DNA of 64,000 bases from JAAXHB01 sp965221635 (GTDB lineage Bacteria > Actinomycetota > Acidimicrobiia > Acidimicrobiales > Aldehydirespiratoraceae), in assembly GCA_965221635.1 (NCBI GenBank), contig OZ244902.1, positions 620,001 to 684,000 on the forward strand, written 5' to 3'. The notes beneath the pieces are model-generated. The model made no database searches and was not told the origin of the DNA. It saw only the letters and a list, made by a program, of their open reading frames with translations. A program made the position numbers and the translations under genes. Shown piece after piece: positions 8,771-18,146 of the stretch; the first letter of the stretch is position 1; the number at the start of each line of letters is the position of its first letter.

Positions 8771-9184
8771 CTAGCAGCAGGACGCTTGGTTGTTTTCTGA
8801 CAAGATCTTGTTTTCCAGTTGTTCTGAGTCGCCTGTTCTTACGTACCATTCCCAGCGGTTGCCGTCTGGAGCGTTTACCCAGGTTTCGGTTTTGGTGGCG
8901 TAACAGCACATCGTGTCGTCGATGCCGGTGGTGTCGATGTTCGAGGCTGTGAGCCTTGCCTCGGCGGACACCACCTCCTCTGAGGTGTCGGTTTCCACTC
9001 CCAGGTGGTTGATCGAACCGTCCGGTCCGGCACCCTCGAACAGCACCAGCTTGAGGGGTGGGTCGGCTATGGCGAAATTTGCGTACCCGGGTCGGGTTCT
9101 GGCGGGCTTGGTGTCGAACATCTTCGAGTAGAACTCCACGGCCTGCTCAAGGTCGCTCACGTTCAGGGCCAACTGCAATCGCAC
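8771..9184 (-). CDS. ArsI/CadI family VOC metalloenzyme
   Basis: A 137-residue vicinal-oxygen-chelate protein. It starts LQLALNVSDLEQAVEFYSKM, has RPGYANFAIADPPLKLVLFE in the middle, and a vicinal cysteine pair in MCCYATKTETWV. This pattern is that of ArsI C-As lyases (which demethylate trivalent methylarsenicals) and the cadmium-induced CadI group. The protein ends in a second cysteine pair (ASCC), a possible extra metal or metalloid site. GTG at 9184 is preceded by GAGGTGAC. No ars operon regulator or arsenite pump is next to it, so metalloid function is a family-based inference. Confidence 0.85.
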   Translation of the reverse strand: MRLQLALNVSDLEQAVEFYSKMFDTKPARTRPGYANFAIADPPLKLVLFEGAGPDGSINHLGVETDTSEEVVSAEARLTASNIDTTGIDDTMCCYATKTETWVNAPDGNRWEWYVRTGDSEQLENKILSENNQASCC

Positions 9185-9329
9185 GACGTCACCTCACACT
9201 GGTTTGTTCGACTGAGCCAAGGCGTCTCGCCCTGGTCTTCCACAATTTGCTTCAGGCTACGGGTGTGACACGGGGCGCTTGGCGCTTGGACGGGGGTCAA
9301 GAACCACGCGGCGCCGAGGCCGGCGGGAT

Positions 9330-10376
9330 CTAGTCCTGGCGGGCGGCGGTCATGTCGAGGGCCACGTCTGTGATCATGTCCTCCTGGCCTCCCACCATGC
9401 GTCGCCTTCCCAGTTCCATCAGGATGTCGCGGGTGTCGATGCTGTAGGTCTCCGAGGCTTTCTCGGCGTGACGCAGGAAGCTCGAGTACACGCCTGCGTA
9501 GCCGAGGCTCAGCGTCTCGCGGTCCACCCGCACCGGACGATCCTGCAACGGACGCACCAGATCCTCCGCCGCGTCCATCAGCTTGAACACGTCGCAACCG
9601 GTCTGCCAGCCCTCAAGGTCGGCCACCGCCACGAAGGCCTCCAGGGGACAGTTGCCCGCACCGGCGCCCATCCCTGCCAGCGACGCGTCCACCCGGTAGC
9701 AGCCCTCCTCCACGGCCACCACCGAGTTGGCTACGCCGAAGGTGAGGTTGTGGTGCGCGTGGATGCCCACCTGAGTGTCTGGGTTCAGCACGTCGCGGTA
9801 GGCACGAATGCGGTCGCGCACGTCGCCCATGGTGAGCCGTCCCCCCGAGTCGGTCACGTACACGCAGTGCGCTCCGGCGTCCTCCATTATCAACGCCTGA
9901 GCGGCCAGCGATGCCGGGTCGTTCATGTGGCTCATCATCAAAAACCCGGCCACGTCCATTCCCAGCTCGCGGGCTTTGCCGATGTGTTGAATCGCAATGT
10001 CGGCCTCGGTGCAGTGAGTGGCGATCCGCACCGATTCCACGCCAATGTCACGGGCCCGTTCAAGATCCTCCACCGTGCCGATGCCCGGCAACAGCAGCGT
10101 GGTGAGCTTGCAGTCGGTGAGCACATCGGCCACTTCCTCGAGCCATTCCCAGTCGGTGTGAGCGCCGAACCCGTAGTTGAACGACGACCCGGCCAGCCCG
10201 TCACCATGGGCGACCTCAATGGCGGCGCAACCGGCTTGGTCGATGGCACGGGCAATGGCCCGCACGTGACCCAGGCCGTACTGGTGACGAATGGCGTGCA
10301 TCCCGTCACGCAGCGTCACGTCCTGCACGTAAACGCTCACCGGCACGTCGGCGGCGGGCTGATCAGAGGCTGACAT
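9330..10376 (-). CDS. mhpE: 4-hydroxy-2-oxovalerate aldolase
   Basis: It cleaves 4-hydroxy-2-oxovalerate (or a longer homologue) to pyruvate and an aldehyde at the end of meta-cleavage pathways. The 348-residue protein has the active-site start DVTLRDGMHAI (Arg-Asp and His), the metal-binding HAHHN and the SLAGMGAGAGNCPLE motif, as in DmpG/BphI/HsaF. These aldolases form channelling complexes with the acylating aldehyde dehydrogenase, whose gene lies just upstream. ATG at 10376 is preceded by AAAGGAC. Its closest physiological type (phenol, biphenyl or steroid pathway) cannot be decided from the sequence alone. Confidence 0.93.
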   Translation of the reverse strand: MSASDQPAADVPVSVYVQDVTLRDGMHAIRHQYGLGHVRAIARAIDQAGCAAIEVAHGDGLAGSSFNYGFGAHTDWEWLEEVADVLTDCKLTTLLLPGIGTVEDLERARDIGVESVRIATHCTEADIAIQHIGKARELGMDVAGFLMMSHMNDPASLAAQALIMEDAGAHCVYVTDSGGRLTMGDVRDRIRAYRDVLNPDTQVGIHAHHNLTFGVANSVVAVEEGCYRVDASLAGMGAGAGNCPLEAFVAVADLEGWQTGCDVFKLMDAAEDLVRPLQDRPVRVDRETLSLGYAGVYSSFLRHAEKASETYSIDTRDILMELGRRRMVGGQEDMITDVALDMTAARQD

Positions 10377-10404
10377 CGATGTCCTTTCCTGAACTGAAAC
10401 TGGG

Positions 10405-10451
10405 TGATCCTGGGTTGGGCTGACCCTGGGCTGGGCTGATCCGGGCTGGGC
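10405..10451. repeat. three 15-16-bp tandem repeats in an intergenic gap
   Basis: Three near-identical units (TGATCC/TGACCC followed by TGGG/GGG, CTGGGC or TTGGGC) stand between the aldehyde dehydrogenase and aldolase genes. They could be slippage-prone spacer sequence. No hairpin or operator symmetry is obvious. Confidence 0.6.
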
Positions 10452-10487
10452 TGAGTTGCGCAGCGCCTACCGGTGTTGGCGCCGTTG

Positions 10488-11450
10488 TCAGCCGGCGCCG
10501 TTTGTGCGTGCCAGCCGGGGTGCGAGACGTTCGGCGGTTCGAATGGCGGCGCTGGTCATGATGTCGAGGTTGCCTGCGTAGGCGGGCAAGTAGTGCGCCG
10601 CGCCTTCCACCTCCAGAAATACCGACACCTTCCAGCCGGTGAACTTGCGATCAAGGTCGGGGATGCGCACCGGTGACCCCTCGTCGAAGCGTTCGAACTG
10701 CACCTTCTGCTTGAGGCGATACCCGGGCACGTAGCGGCTGACCGTGTCCACCATGTCCACAACCGCGGCTTCGATGTCGGGCGGGTCACCTGTCTCCACC
10801 AAACAGAACACCGTGTTGCGCATGATCAGCGGAGGTTCGGCCGGGTTCAACACGATGATGGCCTTGCCCATTTGCGCGCCGCCCACATCCTCGATCGCCC
10901 TCGATGTGGTTTCTGTGAACTCGTCGATGTTGGCCCGGGTGCCGGGGCCCGCTGATTTCGAGGCGATCGACGACACGATCTCGCCGTACACCACCGGCGC
11001 GATCTTGCCTATGGCCGCGACTATCGGCACGGTCGCCTGACCGCCGCAGGTCACCATGTTGATGTTGGGCGCATCAAGATGGGCGTCGAGGTTCACCGGA
11101 GGGATCACGTAAGGCCCGATCGCGGCCGGGGTGAGATCCAGGATGCGCTTGCCCGCGGCTCGCAGCACCTTGTCGTGGCGGGCGTGGGCGCTGGCGGAGG
11201 TGGCGTCGAACACGATGTCCACATCGTCGAACACGTCGAGTTCAACCAGGCCGTCCACCCCCGCGGAGGTGGTGGCCACGCCCATCCTTGCGGCCATCGC
11301 CAATCCGTCGGATTCGGGGTCGATGCCCACCATGGCCACCACGTCCACCAGCTTGGAGGTGCGTTTCGACTTGATCAGCAAATCGGTGCCGATGTTGCCC
11401 GATCCGATCACCGCTGCCTTCAGCGCGCCGTTTTGTGCGGCGTTACCCAT
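10488..11450 (-). CDS. mhpF: acetaldehyde dehydrogenase (acylating)
   Basis: It oxidises the aldehyde released by the aldolase to an acyl-CoA using NAD+ and CoA. The 320-residue protein begins with a Rossmann motif (AAVIGSGNIGTDLL) and carries the catalytic cysteine in NMVTCGGQATVP near residue 131, as in DmpF/BphJ/HsaG. The order dehydrogenase then aldolase on one strand is the usual operon order. ATG at 11450 has a GAGGAAC site. The promoter must lie in the 186-nt gap shared with the divergent aldehyde dehydrogenase gene, where none of the CTAGTC-N3-GACTAG palindromes is present. Confidence 0.94.
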   Translation of the reverse strand: MGNAAQNGALKAAVIGSGNIGTDLLIKSKRTSKLVDVVAMVGIDPESDGLAMAARMGVATTSAGVDGLVELDVFDDVDIVFDATSASAHARHDKVLRAAGKRILDLTPAAIGPYVIPPVNLDAHLDAPNINMVTCGGQATVPIVAAIGKIAPVVYGEIVSSIASKSAGPGTRANIDEFTETTSRAIEDVGGAQMGKAIIVLNPAEPPLIMRNTVFCLVETGDPPDIEAAVVDMVDTVSRYVPGYRLKQKVQFERFDEGSPVRIPDLDRKFTGWKVSVFLEVEGAAHYLPAYAGNLDIMTSAAIRTAERLAPRLARTNGAG

Positions 11451-11636
11451 GTGTGTTCCTCTCGTTCATTTCGATTCGGCGCCTGTCGCCGGCGCACCCA
11501 AACCCGGCAGGTTTCGCGGCGGGGTCGCGGCTCCGGCTGGGTGGGCGTTGTTGGTTGCCTGTAGTCATAACAGCACATGCGGCCCGATCCATGCCCACCC
11601 GCGAACGCGGTACCGCGTGTGACTGCGCGCCCGGCC

Positions 11637-13121
11637 ATGACCGGGCCAACGAACTCCGCCGGGGTGAAGGTGGTTGAGCATTACGTGGAGGGCGAGTTCG
11701 TCCCCAGCGTCAACGGCGCCACGTTCGCTTCGGTGAGCCCGATCGACAATCAGCCGATCGCGACGGTGTCCTTGGGCGGCGTTGCTGATGTGGACAGGGC
11801 CGTGGGTGCTGCCAGGGATGCCTTCGACCACGGGCCTTGGCCTCGAATGTCTCCGGCGCAGCGAGCCAAGGTGCTGCACCGCTTCGCGGATTTGGTGGAA
11901 GCCAACCGCGACCTGATCGGCGACTGGGAATGCCTCGACACCGGCAAACCTCGGGCGCGTGCGCGAACCACCGAGATCGACGGCACCACCGAGCGGCTTC
12001 GCTTCTTCGCCGATTACGCCAAACACCGCTTCGACCACGGCGACCATTTCGACAACCTTGCCGGCAGGCAGTCCACGATCGTGGTGAAGGAACCGGTGGG
12101 CGTGGTGGCCGCAATCACGCCGTGGAACCTGCCGCTGCGGATCCTGGCCTGGAAGCTCGGCCCGGCGCTGGCGTTCGGCAACACCGTGGTGTGCAAACCG
12201 TCTGAGGACTCGCCGATCACCACGGCCATGCTCGCCGAGGTTGTGGCCGAGGCGGGGTTTCCGCCCGGTGTGATGAACGTGGTACACGGAACGGGCCCCG
12301 GCGGCGCGGGAGAGGCGCTGGTGGCGCACCCCGGGGTGGACGCCGTGAGTTTCACCGGCTCACCCGCGGGTGGCCGGGCGATCATGGCCGGCGCCGCAGC
12401 CGGTCTCAAGAAGGTGGCGCTCGAGTTGGGCGGCAAGAGCGCCAACATCGTTTTCGCCGACGCGGATCTGCCCAGGGCTGTGGCCACCTCGGGTCGGGCT
12501 GTGTTCTCCAATGCCGGGCAGATGTGTCTTGCCTGCTCACGTTTGTTTGTGCAGCGTGAGATTTACGAAGAGTTCACCGAGCGGTTCGCGGCGATGGCCG
12601 ATGCGTTGGTGGTGGGCGACCCTCGCGAGCCGCGAACCGAGATCGGCCCGGTGATCAACACAGCCGCGCTTGACCGCATCCTCGGTTACATCGACGGCTC
12701 CACCACCGACGGCGCCCGACTGGTTGTGGGCGGATACCGGATCACCGACGGCGCGCTGGGCGCTGGGAACTTCGTGAAGCCGACGGTGTTCGCGGATGCC
12801 CGCAACGAGATGCGCTCCTGTCGTGAGGAGATCTTCGGGCCGGTGCAGCACATCATCTGCTTCGACACCGAAGACGAAGCAGTCGCCCTGGCGAACGACA
12901 GCCGCTTCGGCCTCGGCGGCGCGGTGTGGACCACCAACCTGGGCGCCGCCAATCGTGTGGCACGGGCGCTTCGCACCGGTTACGTGTGGGTAAACGGATA
13001 CGCCCGTCACGACAATCGGGCACCCTTCGGCGGTTACAAGCACTCCGGTGTGGGACGCGAAGGCGGCCGCTACTCAGAGGACTTCTACACCGAACCAAAG
13101 GGAATCGAGTTCACCTACTGA
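11637..13121 (+). CDS. aldehyde dehydrogenase, 2-hydroxymuconic semialdehyde type (copy 1)
   Basis: An NAD-dependent aldehyde dehydrogenase of the DmpC/XylG/betaine-aldehyde branch. The catalytic glutamate lies in LELGGKSAN and the catalytic cysteine in NAGQMCLACSRL; the protein ends GIEFTY. It is closely similar along its whole length to the second copy at 20974-22434, so one arose by duplication. In meta-cleavage pathways such enzymes oxidise ring-cleavage semialdehydes. The start is uncertain: ATG at 11577, ATG at 11637 and GTG at 11664 are in frame, and alignment with copy 2 favours one of the later starts. It diverges from the mhpF-like gene. Confidence 0.9.
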   Translation: MTGPTNSAGVKVVEHYVEGEFVPSVNGATFASVSPIDNQPIATVSLGGVADVDRAVGAARDAFDHGPWPRMSPAQRAKVLHRFADLVEANRDLIGDWECLDTGKPRARARTTEIDGTTERLRFFADYAKHRFDHGDHFDNLAGRQSTIVVKEPVGVVAAITPWNLPLRILAWKLGPALAFGNTVVCKPSEDSPITTAMLAEVVAEAGFPPGVMNVVHGTGPGGAGEALVAHPGVDAVSFTGSPAGGRAIMAGAAAGLKKVALELGGKSANIVFADADLPRAVATSGRAVFSNAGQMCLACSRLFVQREIYEEFTERFAAMADALVVGDPREPRTEIGPVINTAALDRILGYIDGSTTDGARLVVGGYRITDGALGAGNFVKPTVFADARNEMRSCREEIFGPVQHIICFDTEDEAVALANDSRFGLGGAVWTTNLGAANRVARALRTGYVWVNGYARHDNRAPFGGYKHSGVGREGGRYSEDFYTEPKGIEFTY

Positions 13122-13152
13122 CCGCTGCTTCTGCTCGCCATGCCGGGGCGGG

Positions 13153-13884
13153 TCAGTCCGGGCGTTCGGCGAGCCAGGCTTCGAACTCGGGGCGGCGCTG
13201 ATCGGAGATCGGGAACGTTCCCTCGATCGACTCCCCTGCCGACACCCGCTGCAAGCCCCATTCCTCGCGCAGTTCCACGGCGTGGGCTTCGTCGGCTATC
13301 TCGGCCGCGAGGCGGGCCGGCACCACCACCACGCCTTCCTCGTCGCCCACCACGATGTCGCCGGGGAACACGCACACGTTGGCGCACACCACGGGAATCT
13401 GATGATCGAGTGGGCTGTGAAGTCGTCCCAGCATCGCGCCGTGGGAACTCAAGTGATACACCGGCATGTCGATCGCGGCGATCCCGTGCGTGTCACGCAG
13501 CGCGCCGTCGGTGACAACTCCCGCGCCACCACGTTGGGCCACCCGCATGGCGTAAATGTCGCCGAGGGTTCCGGCGTGACGCTCGCCGCGGGCTTCGATC
13601 ACCAAGACCTCCTCGGGTTCGATCGATTCGATGGCGGCCCGCTGAGCGTTGAAGGGACGGCGACGATCGAACTCGGGCGCCTTGGGCACGTACCGCAAGG
13701 TGTGCGCATACCCGAGCATTCGCTGCCCGGGCCGGGTTGGCTTCAAGTCCTGCAGGAAGGAGTTGAGAATGCCTCGCTCCTGAAGGCGTCCCGCCAGGGT
13801 CGCGGTGGACACCGAGTTGAACTTGCGGCGCATGTCATCGGTGAGCAGCACCGGTCGCAACTCGCCGGGGTTGGTTGGGTTCAT
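13153..13884 (-). CDS. RraA-like / 4-hydroxy-4-methyl-2-oxoglutarate aldolase family protein
   Basis: The 243-residue protein contains the family signature GTLGDIYAMRVAQRGGAGVV followed by TDGALRDT, which in HMG/CHA aldolases binds Mg2+ and the pyruvate part of the substrate. Such enzymes cleave 4-carboxy-4-hydroxy-2-oxoadipate or similar compounds in aromatic degradation. Other members are unrelated RNase E regulators, so the exact substrate is open. It lies 76 nt downstream of the RidA-like gene and is probably the last gene of the VOC-RdhA-RidA-RraA transcription unit. It converges with aldehyde dehydrogenase copy 1, leaving 31 nt between the stop codons. Confidence 0.85.
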   Translation of the reverse strand: MNPTNPGELRPVLLTDDMRRKFNSVSTATLAGRLQERGILNSFLQDLKPTRPGQRMLGYAHTLRYVPKAPEFDRRRPFNAQRAAIESIEPEEVLVIEARGERHAGTLGDIYAMRVAQRGGAGVVTDGALRDTHGIAAIDMPVYHLSSHGAMLGRLHSPLDHQIPVVCANVCVFPGDIVVGDEEGVVVVPARLAAEIADEAHAVELREEWGLQRVSAGESIEGTFPISDQRRPEFEAWLAERPD

Positions 13885-13960
13885 GTTCTGCCTGTGCTGG
13901 GTCGGATGTGCGGACGGTCGTTCAACTGGGGCTGGCGGCCCTGGATGGCGGGCTCAAGCC

Positions 13961-14347
13961 TCAGGGCGAGATGTAGGCGGTGAACACGCACGACACCTTG
14001 ATCTCGCCCGCTATGGGCACCTTCATCGTGTGACGCGAGGGCCGCGACTGCGGATCGGGGAAGTGCTCCACCCATGGGCGGTTGAGCGCCTTGCGCGCCT
14101 CGCCGGGATCGGCCACGAAGAACGTGGCCTTGGCCATGTCGTCCCAGCCACCACCGGCGGCGGCCAGGATCGCGCCCATGTGCTCGAACAGGTTGTCCAC
14201 CTGCGTGTCGAAATCGGCGGGCACGTCACGGGTGCCGGGGTTGTAGGGCACCACGATGCTCGACTCCACCAGCGGCCCGATCCGAGTGGCGGCCGGTATC
14301 GGGTTGGCGTGAATCAAGCCTTCGGTTTCGATCGACTGACGCGCCAT
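13961..14347 (-). CDS. RidA family protein
   Basis: A 128-residue protein of the YjgF/YER057c/RidA superfamily, with FEHMGAILAAAGGGWDDMAK and the C-terminal VKVPIAGEIKV-like strand. RidA enzymes hydrolyse reactive enamines or imines, and members in aromatic catabolic clusters often act as hydrolases or deaminases of pathway intermediates. ATG at 14347 has GGAGG 7 nt upstream; the preceding TTG is less likely. The gene sits between the reductive-dehalogenase-like gene and the RraA-like gene on the same strand. Confidence 0.82.
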   Translation of the reverse strand: MARQSIETEGLIHANPIPAATRIGPLVESSIVVPYNPGTRDVPADFDTQVDNLFEHMGAILAAAGGGWDDMAKATFFVADPGEARKALNRPWVEHFPDPQSRPSRHTMKVPIAGEIKVSCVFTAYISP

Positions 14348-14506
14348 CAAGGCCCTCCCCGCTCAAGTGGTTGCCCGCGCAACCCGAACGCCCAAGTCTG
14401 CCACGACATCACCCCACCCCTACGCACGCAAGCCGTCACCAACACTGCCTGCGCGGGCCACCTCCAAGTTGCGGATCCCCCGAACCCGCATGCCCGGCCG
14501 CCCCGG

Positions 14507-16618
14507 TTAGCGGCCGGTGCGCGCCCGCGCCGCGCCCGGCATCTCCGCCTGTTGCCCGCGGCGAACCGCTTCGGGACGATTGAGCTTCACCGGCACCATC
14601 TGGTTGTCCCCCGCCGGGAGCATGTCCGGTTCGTAGATCGCGATTTTCTGCCTGGAGGCGATCCGTCCGCCGTCGGGGTTGAGTTGGCGAGCGTTGGTGC
14701 CCTTGGCCGGGACCACCGCCCGGCCGTCCCGCCATTCCAGATCCCACCACCACTTCTTGGTGGGATTGATTGAACCGTTGCCCACCTTGTCATCAAGTCG
14801 GGCGATGAATCTCCTCGTGAAGGGAAGCTTGATCGCCGCCCACAGAAACATCCGTTCGGCCAGCACCCCTTCGATGTTGAACGGACACGTCTTCATGCAT
14901 CGTCCGCACGCCGCGCCCTTGAGGTTGCCCAACCGGTACTTGGTACACCGTTCCACGTCGGGCTTCCACGTTTCGTAGCCGTTAAACATGATCTTGTCGC
15001 CGAAGGGGATCGCTCCGCAGGGACACTCTCGTGCGCATTTGGTGCACTTGTTGCAGAAGTCCTGCAAGCCGAAGTCGATCTTCTTGTCCGGCGCGAGGGG
15101 CATGTCGGTGGTCACCACCACCGACTTGAAGCGGGGCCCCACGAACGGGTTCAGCACGAGCTCGCCGATGCGGCTCATTTCTCCCAGGCCGGCCTCGAGC
15201 ACCAGAGGAATGTGCAACACCTCGCTGTCGCGGTTGGTGTGGCTGCGCGCACCGAAGCCAAGAGACCGAATGTGCTCGGCCATGATCCCCGCGATCTGGG
15301 CGCCGCGCATGTAGGCACGCATCGACTGCGCGCCCGACACCCAGTCGTCACCGCTTGCGCCCTCCATGGTCTCATAGCCCTGGTCGAGGAGGATCACCGC
15401 CGCGTAGCGATGGCGCGGCTCGATCACCTCGCCGCGGCCGTTGTGGGAATACCAGGCGTAGGTGGGCACTTCGCACACGCCCACCATGTCGGCGCCGAGA
15501 TGGTAGGCGAACGCCTTCACGGCATCGGCGTTGCGGGCAGGATCATCGGTGCCGTCGGCTCTTTGCTCGGCCACCTCGCCGTCTTGGTGCGCGGTCATCG
15601 CGGCGATTTGCTGCACGTAGGTCTGGGCTTGGGGGGTCTTGTAGGCAAACACCTGAACATCGGCCTGAAACTTGGGGCCCAGGTCGCCGTGAGCCGCACG
15701 CGGAAATCCGCCTGCGCGCACCGGCACCCGTTTGATCTCGTCGGGGATAACGAGGGTGGTTGCCTCGTCGACACGCTTGATGCGCTCCATCGGATATCGG
15801 CCCATGTGCAACGCGCGATGGTCACCGTTGAGGCGACCGATCCCGGCTCGGGTTCCCCCCAGGCCGATCATCCAGCGTGGTGACGCGGTGGTGCGAAGCC
15901 GTGCGATCGGCCCACGCCTCGCCAGCGGCGCATCGGCGGCGATCTCCAACTCGGTGGTGATCACCGACAACGCAAAGCCGCGCTCTCGCCCCAGAAACGG
16001 GGCCCGCAACACGTCGCCGTCGGACTCGATCAAGCCGCATTGCAAGGCGACCCGGCCATGGTGAACATCCGAGGCGGTCGGGGTGTGGGCCAGGGCGTCG
16101 AAGCCGAGGCGTCGAATGTAGGACGCCGTGATCACCGCGAGCTCGCCTGCGCGAAGCTCGGCGTTGACCCCGCGTGTGCCGTCGATCCAATCATGGCCGG
16201 GCGGGCCCCCACCGGGTAGGCCGCGGCCAACTGTGCGGGTGTGAGCCACCAAAATCACCACCGACCAGCGATGCCCGGCTATCGGCCCGTCAAGCCAGGC
16301 GTCGCCAGGCATCAACCCGCAACCCACCATGTCCGCATCCAGGAAGTACAGGCCCGCCTTGAGGTTGTGAGCCCGCTCCAGGGGGTCATCGGGAATCGGG
16401 GCGGCAGCCGAGATGTCGCCGGATCGCTGCTGATCGAACAGGTCCATGTACAGGCCGTAGGCGTGGCAGGCGTTGCGCGGGCCAGGCGCTCGGGCCTCCA
16501 CCGGCGGGCTTCCCGAGATCCGTGGCGGTGTGGCCGCCGGGTCGCTCAGGCGGGGCAATCGCTCCAAGGGATAAGGGCCGAGGTGAACCGGGCGCTTCTT
16601 GTGGGAGAAGAGCTTCAC
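14507..16618 (-). CDS. cytosolic reductive-dehalogenase-like protein with duplicated N-terminal domain and two 4Fe-4S clusters
   Basis: The 703-residue protein ends in a RdhA-like module. A nitroreductase-like corrinoid-binding region is followed by two 4Fe-4S motifs, CNKCTKCARECP near residue 520 and CGRCMKTCP near 570. No Tat or Sec signal is visible, so it should be cytoplasmic, unlike respiratory RdhA. Residues about 10-250 repeat the fold of about 265-500. LGPYPLERLPRL matches MGRYPMERIKRV, DADMVGCGLMPGDAW matches GADMVGVCEVPTYAW, and YIRRLGFDALAHT matches HIRSLGFGARSHT. The first copy lacks Fe-S ligands. It lies 42 nt downstream of the VOC gene. It may act on halogenated or otherwise substituted rings, but this is inference; no electron-donor domain is fused. 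Confidence 0.8.
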   Translation of the reverse strand: MKLFSHKKRPVHLGPYPLERLPRLSDPAATPPRISGSPPVEARAPGPRNACHAYGLYMDLFDQQRSGDISAAAPIPDDPLERAHNLKAGLYFLDADMVGCGLMPGDAWLDGPIAGHRWSVVILVAHTRTVGRGLPGGGPPGHDWIDGTRGVNAELRAGELAVITASYIRRLGFDALAHTPTASDVHHGRVALQCGLIESDGDVLRAPFLGRERGFALSVITTELEIAADAPLARRGPIARLRTTASPRWMIGLGGTRAGIGRLNGDHRALHMGRYPMERIKRVDEATTLVIPDEIKRVPVRAGGFPRAAHGDLGPKFQADVQVFAYKTPQAQTYVQQIAAMTAHQDGEVAEQRADGTDDPARNADAVKAFAYHLGADMVGVCEVPTYAWYSHNGRGEVIEPRHRYAAVILLDQGYETMEGASGDDWVSGAQSMRAYMRGAQIAGIMAEHIRSLGFGARSHTNRDSEVLHIPLVLEAGLGEMSRIGELVLNPFVGPRFKSVVVTTDMPLAPDKKIDFGLQDFCNKCTKCARECPCGAIPFGDKIMFNGYETWKPDVERCTKYRLGNLKGAACGRCMKTCPFNIEGVLAERMFLWAAIKLPFTRRFIARLDDKVGNGSINPTKKWWWDLEWRDGRAVVPAKGTNARQLNPDGGRIASRQKIAIYEPDMLPAGDNQMVPVKLNRPEAVRRGQQAEMPGAARARTGR

Positions 16619-16660
16619 GGCCTCGGCTCCTTCGATTCGGCAGCGGGGCGCGCCGACTGA

Positions 16661-17320
16661 TCAGTTCGCCTCGACGAGACCGTTCTCGTCGAATCGCGGC
16701 ATGCGCTCGGGTTTCGGGTCGAAGTAGTCGTCGTCGCTGTTGATGTCCAGCATTCGCCGGTACTGCAACGCGGCCTCGATGTTGGTGTTCCACCGCTCCT
16801 CGGGGAACTCGTACATCATCTCCACCACCACTCCGTCGGGGTCGCGCACGTAGAGGCTGTGGCTCATGCCGTGCTCCATGCGAAACAGGATCGGGTAGCC
16901 GCTGTCGGCCACATGGCGCACCTGTTGCTTCCAGGATTCGAGATCGGGATATGTCCAGGCGAAATGGTTGAGGCCCGGACCGGTCGGCGGGCCCTGGGGA
17001 AGCGGATACTGCTCAGGATTTCGTGCCGGTGACAGTGCGATGTCGTGATGGGTGTGCAGATGCGAACGATAGAAACGCAGGAATCTCGGCTGGCCCGGCC
17101 CTCCCTGTGTGCCGCAGTGCTCCATGCGCATCACCCGCGTCCAGAAGTCGTGCGATGCCTCCATGTCGCGCACGTTCATCACCAGGTGATTCACGCCCAC
17201 CGCGCCACCACGGGCACCGCCGAGCTGGGCTGCCTCGCTGGTTCCGTCCGACTGCCATGTGCGGAAAGTGGCATCAAGCTCATCGCTCGAATCGGTGGTG
17301 GTCGGTGTGGCGTCGGGCAT
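16661..17320 (-). CDS. VOC family protein, extradiol-dioxygenase-like
   Basis: The protein of about 219 residues carries the metal ligands of type I extradiol dioxygenases and related VOC enzymes: His in GVNHLVMN, His in GLNHFAWTY and Glu in VVVEMMYEFPE. RFYRSHLHTHHDIAL adds further histidines. It probably opens a catechol ring or isomerises a ring-derived intermediate in this cluster. ATG at 17320 is chosen; GTG at 17350 would add ten residues. A CTAGTC-type palindrome lies 56 nt upstream of the ATG. The gene is followed closely by the RdhA-like gene. Confidence 0.8.
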   Translation of the reverse strand: MPDATPTTTDSSDELDATFRTWQSDGTSEAAQLGGARGGAVGVNHLVMNVRDMEASHDFWTRVMRMEHCGTQGGPGQPRFLRFYRSHLHTHHDIALSPARNPEQYPLPQGPPTGPGLNHFAWTYPDLESWKQQVRHVADSGYPILFRMEHGMSHSLYVRDPDGVVVEMMYEFPEERWNTNIEAALQYRRMLDINSDDDYFDPKPERMPRFDENGLVEAN

Positions 17321-17375
17321 TTGGTGCGGTTCCCCGGTCGGTGGCGTCACAACTCAGGCTAACCCGGCGGCCATG

Positions 17376-17394
17376 TTCTAGTCGAGGGCTAGAA
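17376..17394. promoter_or_regulatory. predicted TetR operator 1 (one half-site mismatch)
   Basis: CTAGTC-GAG-GGCTAG with flanking TT and AA, in front of the VOC-RdhA-RidA-RraA unit. It belongs to a set of seven related palindromes between 17.4 and 36.1 kb. Confidence 0.75.
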
Positions 17395-17477
17395 ATCCCG
17401 AGCGGGGCTTCGCCTCCACGGCTCCGGGCGGAGCGCAGCCGGATCCGATGCCGGTCTGCAAAACAGTCGCGACCTGC

Positions 17478-18080
<603 letters not shown>

Positions 18081-18088
18081 GAGAAAGA

Positions 18089-18107
18089 TCCTAGTCGGTG
18101 ACTAGAA
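18089..18107. promoter_or_regulatory. predicted TetR operator 2 (perfect)
   Basis: CTAGTC-GGT-GACTAG immediately upstream of the CMD-family gene on the minus strand. Both half-sites match the consensus exactly. Confidence 0.8.
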
Positions 18108-18146
18108 CCTGAGGCCGGCGGGCACAGCCAAGCGCTGGTGATGCCG

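Noticed and set aside
8466..8909. Open frame on the minus strand across the hairpin repeats into the ArsI/CadI-like gene
   Set aside because: It runs through the repeat copies and is in a different frame from the clear ArsI/CadI protein; codon use is not gene-like.
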